Below, one piece after another: positions 11,977-24,059 of a DNA stretch of 64,000 bases (position 1 is the stretch's first letter; every line of letters begins with the position of its first letter). The notes beneath the pieces are model-generated. The model was not told the DNA's origin and made no database searches. It saw only the letters and a program-made list of their open reading frames with translations. The DNA comes from Penium margaritaceum (lineage: Eukaryota > Streptophyta > Zygnematophyceae > Desmidiales > Peniaceae). The stretch spans positions 78,604 through 142,603 of the forward strand of contig SZWC01004807.1 in the NCBI GenBank assembly GCA_023375785.1. The letters are read 5' to 3'. The position numbers and the translations under genes were made by a program.

Positions 11977-12807
11977 GCAGGAGTGAGGTGCTTAGTGCAC
12001 AGACACTGACGGTGTTAATAGTGGGTGCATGCAGAAGTCAACTTGTTTTGGCGGCTCCACGGGCCGACTTGGTGCGACAACGCTACGTGCATGTGTTTGT
12101 GTTTAGACGTTCAAATTTCAAAAACTTGGACATTCAAAACTTGATCATGTACACCAATGAAGGACTGTGGATTTAAGGAAGTTAAATGTGTAAAAAAAAG
12201 TTGATTTGCAGTTGAATTTCTCCTTTGTGCCAAAGCATGGTCCACTTGCATCGAATTTCATCAACTTTCATACAACCAAAACGACGTGATTGGTCAATCG
12301 ACGAGGCATAGATAAAGCATGAAGGGTTGTTGAAACACAAAAACCCACTTCATCTAAGCATTGCTATTCATGGCGGACTCCGCCATGAAAAAGTGAATTT
12401 TGATACGGGTACAGATCCCTTGTTACGTTTTTGTGTCGAGGCCAAAGATCGGGTCTTTTCACACTGACCCATAGCAACTCCGAGCTGTTCCAAGTGAGTC
12501 ACCCGTATTGAAACAAACGTCTGAGATGCATTTGTATATTGCGGCCTTTCAAACCGAAGGCATGCGAAACTCGTTTGGACGCGGTCGCAAGTGAGATTTT
12601 TTTGGCACGTTTCCGGACAGTTTACAATCAGCATTGATCCATGTCTACGGATTGCACGGGCTGTTGTCAGTGTAAATGACTTCATGCATCTGTGTACTTG
12701 CTAGAACTTGCTACAGGTCGCCGGGCTGAGCAACTCGTTCGAGCTGGGTACCGTGATGTAAGACGAACGGGAAAAAATCATTTTTTCCTTCACTCTAGTA
12801 CATGGTA
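11977..12807. other. Intergenic stretch with two small palindromes
   Basis: No coding region is supported. A perfect 11-bp inverted repeat with a 1-nt spacer lies at 12367-12377/12379-12389 (arm TTCATGGCGGA). A shorter A/T-type inverted repeat (GGAAAAAA...TTTTTTCC) lies near 12770-12790. The stretch separates the Harbinger remnant from pogo-1. The minus-strand frame at 12368-12685 has no recognisable domain. Confidence 0.5.
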
Positions 12808-12827
12808 CCCTACTGCCTGATGATTTT
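12808..12827 (+). repeat. pogo-1 left terminal inverted repeat
   Basis: Starts CCCTACTGCC directly after the TA target site at 12806-12807. It is identical over 19 nt to the reverse complement of the right end. Confidence 0.95.
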
Positions 12828-13070
12828 GTTATCAAATAGTTATTTGGAAACGACGATTTCTTTTATTCGGCTACAATGTGAAATTTCTAGGGGCTAAAAC
12901 AAACACAGTTTAATAATTGCTGTCATGTCACTTAAGGTGTTTGGAAGTTGGTTATTCTAGGCATTGTGATCGATGGTCTGCCTCGATTTTATGATGTTTT
13001 GCTCATGTTCGGTGATTTCGTCCGGTTCTGAACACCGTTAATTGCACGTCATGTGGTCAAACATCGTGCG

Positions 13071-13119
13071 CGAGAGAGAAAGAGTGAGAGCGAGAGAGTT
13101 AGAGGAAGAGATGGAGAGA
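13071..13119 (+). repeat. (GA)n-type purine tract
   Basis: An imperfect run of GAGA and related purine words between the transposase stop codon and the left TIR of pogo-1. Simple sequence, no further call. Confidence 0.85.
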
Positions 13120-13161
13120 TCACAAAAGTAGATACACTTTTAAAAAAAGTAGACAGTGCAA

Positions 13162-15067
13162 TTAAACAACAATGTCCTCATCCTCGAAACCCTGCATCTC
13201 TGGTTTGGTCATGAAAGTCAAGTAGTCCGCGGATGCCGCGGACGCAAACGCCGGGTCATAAACCTTGGTGAACCCGCTATGCCGCCATGCATTCCGGACA
13301 AGCTCGCTGTTCACGGCCAGACGACCCCATCCACGCGCCATCCATCCTACAGCAGCGTCCTTGATGTGGCGCATGCCGAGGTTAACGGTGTCGCTCTCGG
13401 ACAGCCGCTCGCCGACCCAAGAACTGTAAGCAGTGGACACTTCCGCCTTGAACGGACGCTGGAGCCCAACGTCCGCCGGCTGCAGCTTCAAGGTACACCC
13501 TGCGGGGATATACAAGAGCACCACCCAAGGAAACCGTTCGCCTACCCATGCTCAAAAAGATTCGGATGCATGGGGACGCCATGCATCCAGGATGAGGAGG
13601 AGTCGAGCATGGTCAGGGGAAAGACGCTGGTCCTTGCACTTGGAGATGAAGTACGGCTCCAAGATCATGTGGAACCACTCTTTGGTGGTCTCCACGCTGG
13701 CCCAGTGATTGGGCGTGTGCGTGAAGTGCCACCCAAGGTGGCAAAGCGCATGCTCGCTATGCTCGCCGCGTGGATGGCAGGCGTTAGTCTTGCCCGTCCA
13801 AATGACCTGCAGGGGAAGCATCTCCCCATCGAGGGAAGATGCGATCACTGCAGTCACCTGCCGCTTGTCCTCCTTGCCACACACACGGACCTCCTGCAAA
13901 CCTTTTGGGGCGTACGTGTAGCGCGGGGCGGGGACCAACTGCACTCTGGTGTGGTCCGCATTCACGACCATGAAGTCGTGGATGCGGTTGACACCAATCA
14001 GGAACGCGGCACGCTTAAACATTGACTCGGCGCGGGCCTCCCAGTCCTTCGGCAGCTTCTGCGAAGCTGTTGTGCCACATCTCCAGGTCCATGCAAGTTC
14101 GTCAGACAAGAACTTGCGGCACCAGCTCCAACTGAACAGGTCAGACACATCACGACCGTCGATTGCATGGACACCACGGTCGTTGAGAATGGCCTGGACT
14201 TTCTCACGGATGGTGATGCTGGAGAGGGGAGTTCCCGTGTCGCGCACTCGGATGAGGGCACGCACAATTTCATGTTTCAACTCCGGGTGCTCCGCGAAGT
14301 AAGATTTACGGCCGCGACTGCCCTGCACGCGCGTACTTGCTTTTGCAGCCTCTTCGATGGGCGTTTCTGGCAACTGTGCAAGCGCGGGAACGTAGATGTC
14401 ACGTAGACGACTGCTCCCGGGCTCGTACCAGCTACGAACCGTGGATGGCGCGAGCTTCTCGTAGATCGATGGCTGGTGTGGCAGGCGGTAGGTGCTGCGA
14501 AGGTGATGGATTGCTTTCACCACGCTTCCCGTTCGGACGACGGCGGCATGGATGATGGGCACATGGCCCAAGCCGTACCAGTCCATGTACTTCCCACGTT
14601 TNNNNNNNNNNNNNNNNNNNNNNNNNNNNNNNNNNNNNNNNNNNNNNNNNNNNNNNNNNNNNNNNNNNNNNNNNNNNNNNNNNNNNNNNNNNNNNNNNNN
14701 NNNNNNNNNNNNNNNNNNNNNNNNNNNNNNNNNNNNNCTCGTCGGGTTCGTCGTCGGACTCGTCATCGCTGAACACGACGCGTCTTCCCTTGCGGCGAGG
14801 GAGACGCTCGTGGATGCTCTCATACGGGTCGTTGACGCCGTCGGCATCCGTGGGCACGGTCGACTTGGACGGAGCGACCGATGGGGGAAGCACCAGTGCG
14901 TGCTTCCGAGGCCTCCCAGGTCCACGTCGACTGCTAGGAGGCACCGTCGGCTTTGGTGCAGCAAGCGCACGTGCGAGGCGCTCGCGGTGCTCCTCCGGCA
15001 AAATCTTTTCGAAGAACGATGTGAGGGTCGCCATGGCGTGACTTTGGCTGTCAATGTCAGCAATCAT
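13162..15067 (-). pseudogene. pogo-like DDE_1 transposase of pogo-1 (one stop, one gap)
   Basis: Transposase of the pogo/Tigger type (DDE superfamily endonuclease). The chosen start is ATG at 15067 (MIADIDSQ...), and the stop is at 13162-13164. The N-terminus carries an AT-hook-like motif, RRGPGRPRK, for minor-groove DNA binding, followed by an acidic stretch (DDESDDEPDE) that runs into the gap 14602-14737. After the gap comes a helical DNA-binding part with the words APSTVRSWYEPG and WSWCRKFLSDE. The catalytic domain has VVNADHTRV (first Asp, about 13953), IWTGKTNACHP, LLLILDAW (second Asp, about 13588) and LQPADVGLQRP (third Asp, about 13470). The protein ends in the acidic tail GFEDEDIVV. 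The only lesion visible is a TGA at 13552-13554, between LDAW and the third Asp, where a relative has Arg, so CGA to TGA is likely. The frame change across the gap may reflect wrong N length. No intron is needed here, unlike pogo-2. Confidence 0.88.
14602..14737. other. Assembly gap (136 N)
   Basis: Run of unknown bases inside the pogo-1 transposase gene. Frames that appear open across it are artefacts. Confidence 1.
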
Positions 15068-15398
15068 GGTCGACGTGCGACTCCTATAGGCTGCATGGCG
15101 CATCGACAAAACAATCGCAACCGCGTCGCTAGATGTGCGGCACGGTTGCGAACGAATACACAAATACAACGGTCGACGCGCGATCGTTGACTGTTGTCGT
15201 GAATCCGTTCGCGAGTTCGGACTCTCAAATCTCTCCGAATGTGCGCTTGCCGGATGTTGAGCCGGGCTTCTCGCAAAAAAAAGGGGAAAAGAGACGAAAT
15301 CACAATGGGCCAACCTAATTTTGCCCTAAACGAAAACAGTTTATTAATTTGAAAGGAGGGCGAATTAAGATCACACCATGAAAATTATTTTGGGAAAC

Positions 15399-15418
15399 GA
15401 AATCATCAGGCAGTAGGG
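15399..15418 (-). repeat. pogo-1 right terminal inverted repeat
   Basis: Reverse complement begins CCCTACTGCC, matching the left end. It is followed by the TA target duplication at 15419-15420. Confidence 0.95.
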
Positions 15419-15420
15419 TA

Positions 15421-16686
15421 TGTAAGAGCCTAAGCGAGCTCGACTGACTTGAGCGTGCGTTCATCACCAACGCATCATATACCCCCCTTCACCCAGCAGA
15501 ACCGACGCACGAGATTTCCCCCTTTTTTTCCCCTATCACTCGGGCGGGTCATGCGCTGACCGTCGTCAGAGTGCCCCCGACGGAGCGTTCGGCAATTCCG
15601 GATAAAAGGGACAACTTCATTGCGATTGTCGTATTCACACCACGTACGGATGACCTTTGTCGGCAACAGAGTGGGCGCCCAACGGTTTGGCCGTAAAAGC
15701 TGCACTTTTTGCAGGGATTGCAAACCATGGGTTGAGATACCTGCTAAACCCCTAATTCCCACTCACGGGTGCCATACTTCAGCAGGGTGCAGTGTGAAAA
15801 GACCCATTGGGAGGGAACATAGATGAAAGATGAACTTCAGGGGTGCAGTCATGGTCTCCGGTGTGAGGGCAGATGCCCAAACAAGACATTTAATAAGCTA
15901 CCATATTGATCCCGGTCTTCATTAAAAAAATCATTCTCCAACAACCACCTACGTAATCATCGGTGGTTTGGATGGAATCCCTCTCCTAATCATGTTGTTG
16001 GAATTTTGATACACACTAGTATAAGGGCACGGAGCGATGACCTGAGGATTCACGCCCATCCGCCAAAAACAGGGAACCAGAATATTATTTGGACTTCCTC
16101 TCGCCCACTCACGCTTCTCTGATGCGTCACAGTGTGTGAGTATTTGAAGTGCGAGCGTTGGAGGCCGCTGTCTTCGACAACTTGAATCTTCGTGCTGTCG
16201 AACACCAAGTTTTCAGTAGGGAGTCTCGAATGGAGGTGTCCTGGACATGATCGTGGGCGAATATGGAAATCGGACGGGGAAACAAGTGCGCTATGGGATA
16301 ATCACCACCTAGATAAAATACAAGCTCAAAACTGGGCAAATTTAAGGATCACATAAACTTTTTTGAAAATGATTTTCTCTCTTTTGACTTATGCGAAGTG
16401 AAACTAAACATGCTTCGGAATCCAGTGTGGTAAACAATCTGGTTCCGGATGTCAAGGGTTTCAGAGACAGCTATCATCCTACGTGTACATAAGTGACATT
16501 GACAACTTTCAGTCGTTTAGAACGCGTCATCCATCCATGCATCCGCAGTTGTCGTCAAGTGTGAACTCGGAAATTTGCAACCAACGTTGCACAAGAATAG
16601 TTTTGTTTGTGAAAACATTCAGCGATTGACATCGCAGGCCTCTAAACAAAACCGACTTCCGGATTTCAGCAAATCAACTTCATAGT
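15421..16686. other. 1.3 kb without a recognisable gene
   Basis: Sequence between pogo-1 and the 5' LTR of G2. A pyrimidine-rich patch lies near 15500-15535. The short open frames (15475-15762 minus, 15620-15826 plus, 16127-16339 minus) show no domain. Nothing is supported. Confidence 0.55.
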
Positions 16687-17237
16687 TGTTATGCACTAGA
16701 TGTACAAGAGTTCCTAATCTCTCTGAGTGGAAGTTTCTGTCATCACACAAATAGACAACCGCGCTTTGAGACCCCGATTTTCACTCCGATGGTCCAGGAT
16801 AAACTGGCCAGCTGCCCTTGCCCTCCGGCGAACCTTCTCGCACGTTTTGACAACTTCGACCACTTTCAAGAATCATCAACAGAAGTGTCACAACCTTTCG
16901 ATTGACTTCTCAACGCATCGAGATGTATTGATATTCATGAAGGCGAATCTTGCATCTTTGCCGTTGATATTCGAAGCCCCCGGATTCCTTGATAAAGCTT
17001 CTAGATCTGACCACTTACGACACGACTCTGCACGCGTTGCTCAACGATAAATCCAATGACCTCGACTACGTCTTATTTGTAACTCGATACTTATACATAT
17101 ATGTTTGATCATTTTTACACTTGTCATCAAATTACACTTACCGCTAACTATGAATTGCTCAGGTATCTTGAATACTCAACCGTGTTCTGACTCACAACTT
17201 CCACCCGTTCACCATCTACGCTCCGTTTGGCATAAAA
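16687..17237 (+). repeat. 5' LTR of G2
   Basis: Begins TGTTATGCACTAG and ends ...GGCATAAAA. Related LTRs start at 41290, 41470 and 58759 with TGTTACGTAC or TGTTCCGTACC and end ...CATAACA or ...CACAACA. Shared internal words are CCCTCGCCCTCCGGCGAACCTTC-type text, AACTCGACACTT, and CACTTACCGCTAA. A tRNA-type primer site follows 2 nt later. Confidence 0.8.
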
Positions 17238-17239
17238 CT

Positions 17240-17258
17240 TGGTATCAGAGCGCAGCGG
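17240..17258 (+). other. Primer-binding site of G2 (initiator tRNA-Met 3' end)
   Basis: TGGTATCAGAGC is the classic complement of the 3' end of plant initiator tRNA-Met, and GCAGCGG follows. It lies directly after the 5' LTR, which fixes element orientation as plus. Confidence 0.85.
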
Positions 17259-17339
17259 TGTTGGAGAGGCATATGACTACTTCACCCATCCAGAGGACTA
17301 CCTTGCACAAGCCGTCAGCGCATCTCTCACATCAAGACT

Positions 17340-18960
17340 TTGCAGACCTCGCAAGTACGACGTAAAGTGAGGCAGCGCATCCGACGACCAACGGCGGGTC
17401 TCCTCCTTTGGCAATGGAGGAGCAAAACATGCCTATGCACACGAACCCTGAAGCAACAACGAACGCTGGAATGGCTGGCTATGTGGCAGTCGGATCAACC
17501 CTACGGCTCTGACGACCAACCCGGTCGCGGATCCAACGGTGGTAAACCAGCCGTTCCTACCAACAACAGGAACGACAGGTGGCACCGGACGACAGGCGCG
17601 GATCAACGAGGAACTGGAAAACCGTATCTTCTTGCTCAAAGGGATCAAGAGCCATCTACTCCAACAAATCTACATTGTGATGGAGGCTCTTTGCTACGCA
17701 AGTGCACAGGAGGCGCTGCTTTGGCAAATCAAGAAAATTCCATGGGACCAATGATTTGTATGTGGCTAACGAGTCTGGAGGTGTATTTCACCACTGTTGG
17801 GGTCAACGACGATCAAAAGAAGATTGACCTCGCGGCCGCGCTTTTGCGTGGCACGGCACTAAGTTGGTGGTCTGGTCTAAAGGCAATCCAACGGCAATAC
17901 GAGACTCGCGGGGCCTCATCAATGGCCAAAGGCGCCCGTCTCATATTGCTGACCGCAGGCGTTCTTCCCTTGGAGCACATAAACCCGCAATGGCAAGACG
18001 TGCTGATGCCACGAACGGACTGGAACAAGTTCTTACACGCAATGGTCGTACAATTTGGACGACTGAGCAAGAAATCTGACCTCAGTAAAAGCTCCAGCGT
18101 CTCCGTCAACAGTCCAGCGTGGCATAGTACATGCAAAGATTCTGAAAGATCATCACTCGTACTGACATTGCCCTCGACGAGCTCTGTACAACAACAGCCT
18201 CAAACGAGACATCCGGCAAACGATCGCCATTCTCGGCATCCAAAATGATTTTTTTGTAGATTATCGCATTAGCAAAAAGGATCGACAGTGCCGACTACAA
18301 CCCTTGGATACAAGAATCCTACGGATGGCGACATCCCAACCACAATTATTGTAGAAACAGAAAAATTCATTCGGGGGACTCCTCGACTCCAAGCGAAGTG
18401 GACCATAGAGATACGCATACCTGGTACAACCGCTGAAAATCTGGGCACATCGCTCACGAGTGCCGAAGCTAACAGTAGGCCAAAAGGGGGGGTAAGTCGC
18501 AGAAAAATGAGTTAAGAAACGGCAAGGGGCAAGAGTGAAAGGCACGACTCTTGTCCGTGAGGAGCAATCTGTGCCAAACAATTACCCATCTGAACGGCCT
18601 ATGACACTAAAGAGGGTTTCTGAGATCGCAAAGTTCAATGAGGGGTACGAGAACGACCAACCTGCGCTACTGCTAAAAGTGCAAACCGGAGGTTGTAAGA
18701 GTCATAGAATGGTACTTACACCATTGGATGGAGGAGCTTCTTATACTTTAGTAAGCAGCAACATGGTTCACAAACTGGGTTTGCAGACAGAAACAGGGGT
18801 GTTTGAAGGCAAAACTGCCGACGGAAGATTGAAAATACGGAGAATCCTTGAACCACTATGACTACAAGTGCGGGATCTGCGGGATGTAACAATCTGGAGG
18901 TCATGTCCAATGAGTGATCACAAAATCATTCTCGTATGAGATTTCCTGTACCAACACAAT
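17340..18960 (+). pseudogene. G2 gag and protease region (fossil)
   Basis: Gag-type words such as LTSLEVYFTTVGVNDDQKK and LRGTALSWWSGLK lie at about 17760-17890. The retropepsin region is at about 18650-18950, with LDGGASYTLVSSNMV carrying the protease D-x-G-x type active-site word. The same order and words recur in G4 and G5. The reading is broken in several places. Copia-2 lies immediately downstream at 19074. Confidence 0.75.
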
Positions 18961-19073
18961 TCACAGGTTAACTGGAACAACGGCAACGTCTACGTGGAAA
19001 TCAACGACGCCAAACGACAACTTCCGTGCATGGGACTGAAGACGATAGCAGAAGCAGCAGAGGTGGAATTAGA

Positions 19074-19814
19074 TTTTGGCACTAGTGGGTGTGGAGACAC
19101 CCTCAAGGATGCATAGCTCTCACTAATGCACGCTACCAATGTTTGGGGCAGCCAATGGTCACAAATGGTGAAGAGTGTGGACCACAAGGATCACGGATAG
19201 GAGTGGGAAGAACACGTTGCATTCATTAGAACGGAATCAAAGCACATTTTTGTTAGTTAGGACAGTGACAATATATTATATTCTTATAGCCTACGATCTA
19301 AGCTTTCCAATGCATCCAAGCATGCCAGAATCAGACCAGTAGAGCCCCTGCTACGACCGTCAAAGTAACCCTTGGTAGAGCCGCCCACCTTGTCTTGCTT
19401 GCTAGGCAACGGAAGATGCTTTGACGATGACCCGTTGGAGCGCCCTTCCTCGCCCAGAAGTCAAGGAGAGTTTCACCCTGGTCAAGGAGATCCCTCTGGT
19501 CACTTCATTCATGGCTCTAGTGCATTTGGAGCTCGTTGGAGATGAACTCGGATCACTGTCTGTGGATTCTCCCTCCACCCATGGCGGGTACCAGATTTCA
19601 CCCGCCCAACACCCGAACTTAGGGCCAGGCTAACTTTCTGAATACTCACTCAAATCGAGCGATTCAAAGCTTAATCTTGCATAAAAAAATCCAAGGAATC
19701 CAAATCCAAGGAATCCAAATTCAAAGTCATATCAGGTTTTCGACCACTCCTCAGTGGTCAAACCAGGGAGTACAATCAACGGTACTCATGGCAAGGGGGC
19801 ACACCATGTGAACA
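19074..19814 (-). repeat. 3' LTR of copia-2
   Basis: Matches 24060-24760 along its length (words GGCACTAGTGGG, GCACGCTACCAATGTTTGGG, GTAGAGCCCCTGCTA, CACCCATGGCGGGTACCAGAT). A polypurine tract adjoins it: the minus strand at 19815-19828 reads TGCAAGGGGGAGAC. Confidence 0.85.
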
Positions 19815-19879
19815 GTCTCCCCCTTGCACCGCAGCCTTGATTCCCTGTCCTTAGAACCTGTAGCATTTCAAAACTCACC

Positions 19880-22800
19880 GTGCAAATTGACCTCCATGCA
19901 GCTCATGGCGTGCCTGTCCTTAGGCTATGCCTTGGTCATGGCGTCGGCGAGCATGCGCTTAGTGTCATAATGCACAATAGTCGCATCTCCCTTTGCCACC
20001 AAGTTCCGTGCGTAGTGATGCCGGATCTCAATGTGCTTGGTCCTCCTGTGCTGCACAAGGTTCTGGGTGAGGCTGATGGCACTCATGTTATCCACATTAA
20101 GTACCGTCGACTTCCTTTATGGCATCCCAATCTCCTTAAGGAGCCGCCGCAGCCACACCGCCTCCTTTGCAGCTTCTGCGAGCGCGATGTAGTCCGCTTC
20201 GATACTAGAGTGCCACACAGTCTTGCTTCTGCTTGTCCATGAAACTTCTAACCCACCAAGTACAAACATGTATCCCGACGTTGATTTTCTTTCATCCACA
20301 TTACCAGTCCAATCGGCATCGGAGTAGCCGACCAACTCGAGGAGTCGTCACACGCTCCTCCTCCAAACACACGTCGTACCTCTTTTGTCGCCTTGAGATA
20401 GCGGAGGATCCACTTAACCGCTTGCCAATGCAGCGGCCCCGGGTCAGCAACGTAGCGGCTTACATGGCCCTCCGTAAAGGTCAGGTCGGGCCGCATTGCC
20501 ACTATGGCGTACATGGTGCTCCTCACAGCGGACTGGTATGGCACACCTGCTATCTCCTCATCCATGTTGGGCCCCATGCTCCAGCTTAGCTCACATGTGG
20601 TGGTCATGGGTGTGCCGATGGAGTTGCACTCCTCCATGTTGTAGCAGTGGAGCACCTCTTGCACGTGCTTTGCCTGCCCCTTCTCCAACGTACGTGCCTT
20701 GCAGTCTCTCTTGATGGCGATGCCTAGGTAGTACTCGAGCTCACCCATGTCAGTCATTTTGAACCGAACATCCAGCTACCACTTCAGGTTCACCAACTCC
20801 TCCATTTTTGATGACACAAGGATGAGGTCATCCACGTAAAGGACCACGATCTGGTGCAACCCCGGCTGCTTCCTCACGTACACGCTCTGATCCGCTTCGT
20901 GGTGCTTGAAGCCAAGTTGGGCCATGAAGCCATCCATTTTCAGGTACCACATGAGCACTGCTTGCTTTAGCCCGTAGAGTGCGTTGCAAACCTGGCACAC
21001 CTTCCCCGGCGACGCGTCCACCCCCTCCGGGACCTCCATGAGGATCTCCTTGTCGAGGTCACCATTGAGGAATGCAGTTTTCACATCCATTTGGTGGAAT
21101 TTGTAGTCGCGTGCCACTGCCACCGAGAGGATGGAGCGGATGGAGGCAAACTTTGCCACCGTTGTGAAGGTTTTATTGTAGTGTTCACCCTTCCGCTGGG
21201 CGTACCCCTTCGCAACCAGCCACGCCTTGTACCGCTCCACCTTCCCCTCCTTGGTGAGCTTCTTCTTGAAGGTCCACTTGGAGCCGATGATTTTTGCGCC
21301 CTCCAGCCTGTCAATCAGCTACCAAGTGCCATTCTCTTCGTGGGAGGTGAGCTCAGATTTTATAGCTCCCTCCTACTCAGCCCCATCCTTCCACGGCAAT
21401 GCCTCCTTGACGGTCTCAGGCTCCTCTTGCACAAAGAAATCTTGAGCGAACCCAGTCCAGATGCCCTCCGTGGCATCGTACCGTTTTGCAATCCTCCTTG
21501 CACATCCGCATCTTTGGGGTTGTTGTTGTTGAGGCTACTGCTACTGTTACCGCTCCTGCTGCTGCTGTTGTCCTCTCGTGGCGCCACTCGCACCGCTGGC
21601 CTGCTCCCCCTCTCTTGGGGACCGTGAAGATTCGGGCTCACTTCTCACCTCCTCATTCAGCTCCACTGATGCCGGCGCTTTGGACTCATTGTCCAACTCG
21701 GCTGATTGAAAATCAGTTGCTCCCCCATCCCTCGGATGGTTCTCGCCGCTTGGAGCTACTCGGACGTCACTCTATTTTGCATCCTCTAGTGTCTCGCCCT
21801 CGAGGAGTGCCAGCCACTTCCCATGCTTGGAGACACCCGCGTCCTTGTCCATCCAACGGCTGTCCTCGTCAAACGTGATGTTGTGACTCTTCACAATCTG
21901 CTGCATACGTGAGTCGAAGAGACGGTAAGCCTTGCTCCCGCTCTCGTACCCAATGAATATGCACCAGCGAGTCTGCGGGTCCAGCTTTCCCCGCCCCTCC
22001 CGTGCCTGCACAACAGCACATGCAACGAAGCCAAACGTGTGAAGGTGAGCCACAGCTGGCTTCCTCCCGCTCCACACCTCTTGTGGCGTCTTCCACACCT
22101 TGGACTTTGCCTCTTTAAGCGGCTTCAATGGCATCAGGTTCATGATACATGCCCCTGTCCGTGCCTCGTCCCAGTATCGCTACGAGAGGCCGGCATCGCT
22201 CAACATGGACTGGACCATGTTGAGGATGGTGCGGTTCGCCCTCTCGGTGACGCCGTTTTGTTGCCGAGAATATGACGTAGTTTTATGCCACGCAATTCCC
22301 TTGCTCTTCATCCATGCCGAAAAACCCTCATACTCGCCATCGTTGTTACTCCGGAACGCCTTCACCTCCAACTTTGTTTGTCGCTCCACTGCTGTCACAA
22401 ACTCTTGCATGCACGACAGAAACTTGCTCTTTCTCTTGATGATGTAGAGGTAGATTTTGAGGCTGTGATCATCGATGAAGGTCACGAAGTAGCGAGCGCC
22501 CCCGATGGAGCTCTCGAATGGTCTGCACACATCCGTGTGAACCACCTCCAACTTCGCCAATGCACGCGTCCTTTTGCCATCGAACGGCTGGTGTGTTGCC
22601 TTGTCGACCACGCCCGGCTCACACATGGCATTCTTGGCTGCGTCGAGGCCCTTGACCTCAAGACCCCGCACCGCTTCCTTGTTTGCCATGTCGCTCACGG
22701 TTGAGAGAGCAATGTGACACAGGCAGTGGTGTCACAGATCCAGGTCTCCATTGTCCTTCTTCGCGAGGTGGGCGACGTCAGACCCCGCCTGGCTGCCAAG

Positions 22801-23992
22801 GACCTTTGCATGGAGCAGGTAGAAGTCGTCCTCTTGCTTTCCACGCGCAATCACCTGGACGTTCCCCTCCTTCTAGATGATGGCCTCCTTCTTGTTGAAG
22901 AGCACCTCAAGCCCCTTGTCAGTGAGGCGGCTCACTGACAGTAGATTTGCCCCAAAGTTGGGCATGTGGAGCACGTCATGGATTGTGCTCAAGATAGCCT
23001 CTCCATCCACATCCATCTCGATGCGGACGTTACCTTTACCAACATCCAACTATGTTTTGCCATTGGCCACCGTCATTTGCCACTCCGAGGCGCTATAGGT
23101 GACAAATGCCACCCGGTTGCATTGCGTGTGGCGGCCTGATCCAAAGTCAATCACGAAGACTCCCGGATCTGTCAAGTCGGTGGAATCTCTCACCATCATT
23201 ACAAGGTCGTCCTTCTTTCCAGCCTTCCCCGGCTAGTCCGACTTCATTTTTGGGGTAGTTGCGTGCGTAGTAGCCTTCTTTGCCACACACGTAGCACTCC
23301 CCCCTCTTGTCACCTTTCATGGTACCCTGCTTGGCACCCTTCCCCTTCTTGCCTCCTCCTCCACCTTGAGGGCGGACGGCATAGGCAAAACTTGATGTTG
23401 CCCCGCTCTCTCTCCCACCACGTTGCATCCATTCACTGCGGACGTACTGAGCCACCTTCCGGTACTTCAACTCATCAGAAGACCAGGCGCCTACGACGGT
23501 GATCATGGAACTCCAACTGTCCGGCAAGGCCAGGAGGAGGATCATGGCTTGCAAGTGAGGGTCGACCTTCCATCCGGTGGCTACACACTCGGAAGCAAGG
23601 GACTCGATCTGCTGTAGGATCTCCATGATATCGTCGCTTTCGTTGGCTCAGAGGGTGACGAGCCTCTTGAAGACAAAGAGCTGGCTGGTAGACCAGTAGA
23701 TGGTGCAGAGCTTCTTCCAGGCCTCCGCAGCCTCCGTGCATCCTTGAATCAGTGCACGCTACGTCGGAGCTAGTGCAAACACCAACAAAGCAAGCGCCTT
23801 CTTGTTATGCTTCTTGTACTTGTCTACTTCCTTCGGCATCGTGGTATCTTGAGGGGCGGTCTTTTTACCGTTGACCAGCTCAAGCAGGCCTTTGTCATCG
23901 AGGTAGACCTCAAACTGCAAACTCCACAAAGGGAAGCCGTTACCGTCAAAATTTGAGACGGTGATGATGCTCCCTTGCTCGGTCGTTGCCAT
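19880..23992 (-). pseudogene. copia-2 gag-pol region (fossil)
   Basis: Gag starts MATTEQGSIITVSNFDGNGF at 23992 and includes a UBN2-type capsid stretch (word LLALPDSWSSMITVVGAW, about 23530) and a Cys-rich knuckle (about 23290). The integrase core has HTDVCRPF, FVTFIDDHS and the Asp/Glu-containing NNDGEYEG and QQNGVTERANRTI. The reverse transcriptase has MDVKTAFLNGDL, LYGLKQA and LYVDDLILVS. RNase H has GYSDADWTGN, TSGYMF and EADYIALAEAAKEA. These are standard copia domains. The coding region is broken in several places and should be taken as a fossil. Confidence 0.85.
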
Positions 23993-24042
23993 GGTGCGCG
24001 ATAGTAGCGTGAAAGTTGTAGAGCTAGGATCCTTCTAGGCAC

Positions 24043-24057
24043 CTGGGCCCATACCCC
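24043..24057 (-). other. Primer-binding site of copia-2 (tRNA-Met anticodon arm)
   Basis: Just inside the 5' LTR (2 nt away). The plus-strand text matches the anticodon arm of plant initiator tRNA-Met (GTGGGCCCATAACCC) at 13 of 15 positions, including ten in a row (TGGGCCCATA). This is the half-tRNA type of priming known for Drosophila copia and yeast Ty5, rather than priming from the tRNA 3' end. Confidence 0.65.
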
Positions 24058-24059
24058 TT

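Larger units (their letters stand above)
12808..15418 (-). mobile_element. pogo-like DNA transposon, copy 1 (pogo-1)
   Basis: A 2.6-kb cut-and-paste transposon with exact ends. The terminal inverted repeats at 12808-12826 and 15400-15418 are identical over 19 nt (CCCTACTGCCTGATGATTT) and similar for several bases more. The flanking TA dinucleotides at 12806-12807 and 15419-15420 are the target duplication expected for the Tc1/mariner/pogo superfamily. One DDE_1-type transposase gene fills most of the interior on the minus strand. A GA-rich tract lies at 13071-13119 between the gene end and the left TIR. An assembly gap at 14602-14737 removes part of the gene. The TIR identity and near-intact gene suggest a fairly recent insertion. 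Confidence 0.92.

Noticed and set aside
13156-14025. 289-codon plus-strand frame
   Set aside because: It is antisense to the pogo-1 transposase, whose minus-strand reading has clear family motifs and catalytic residues.
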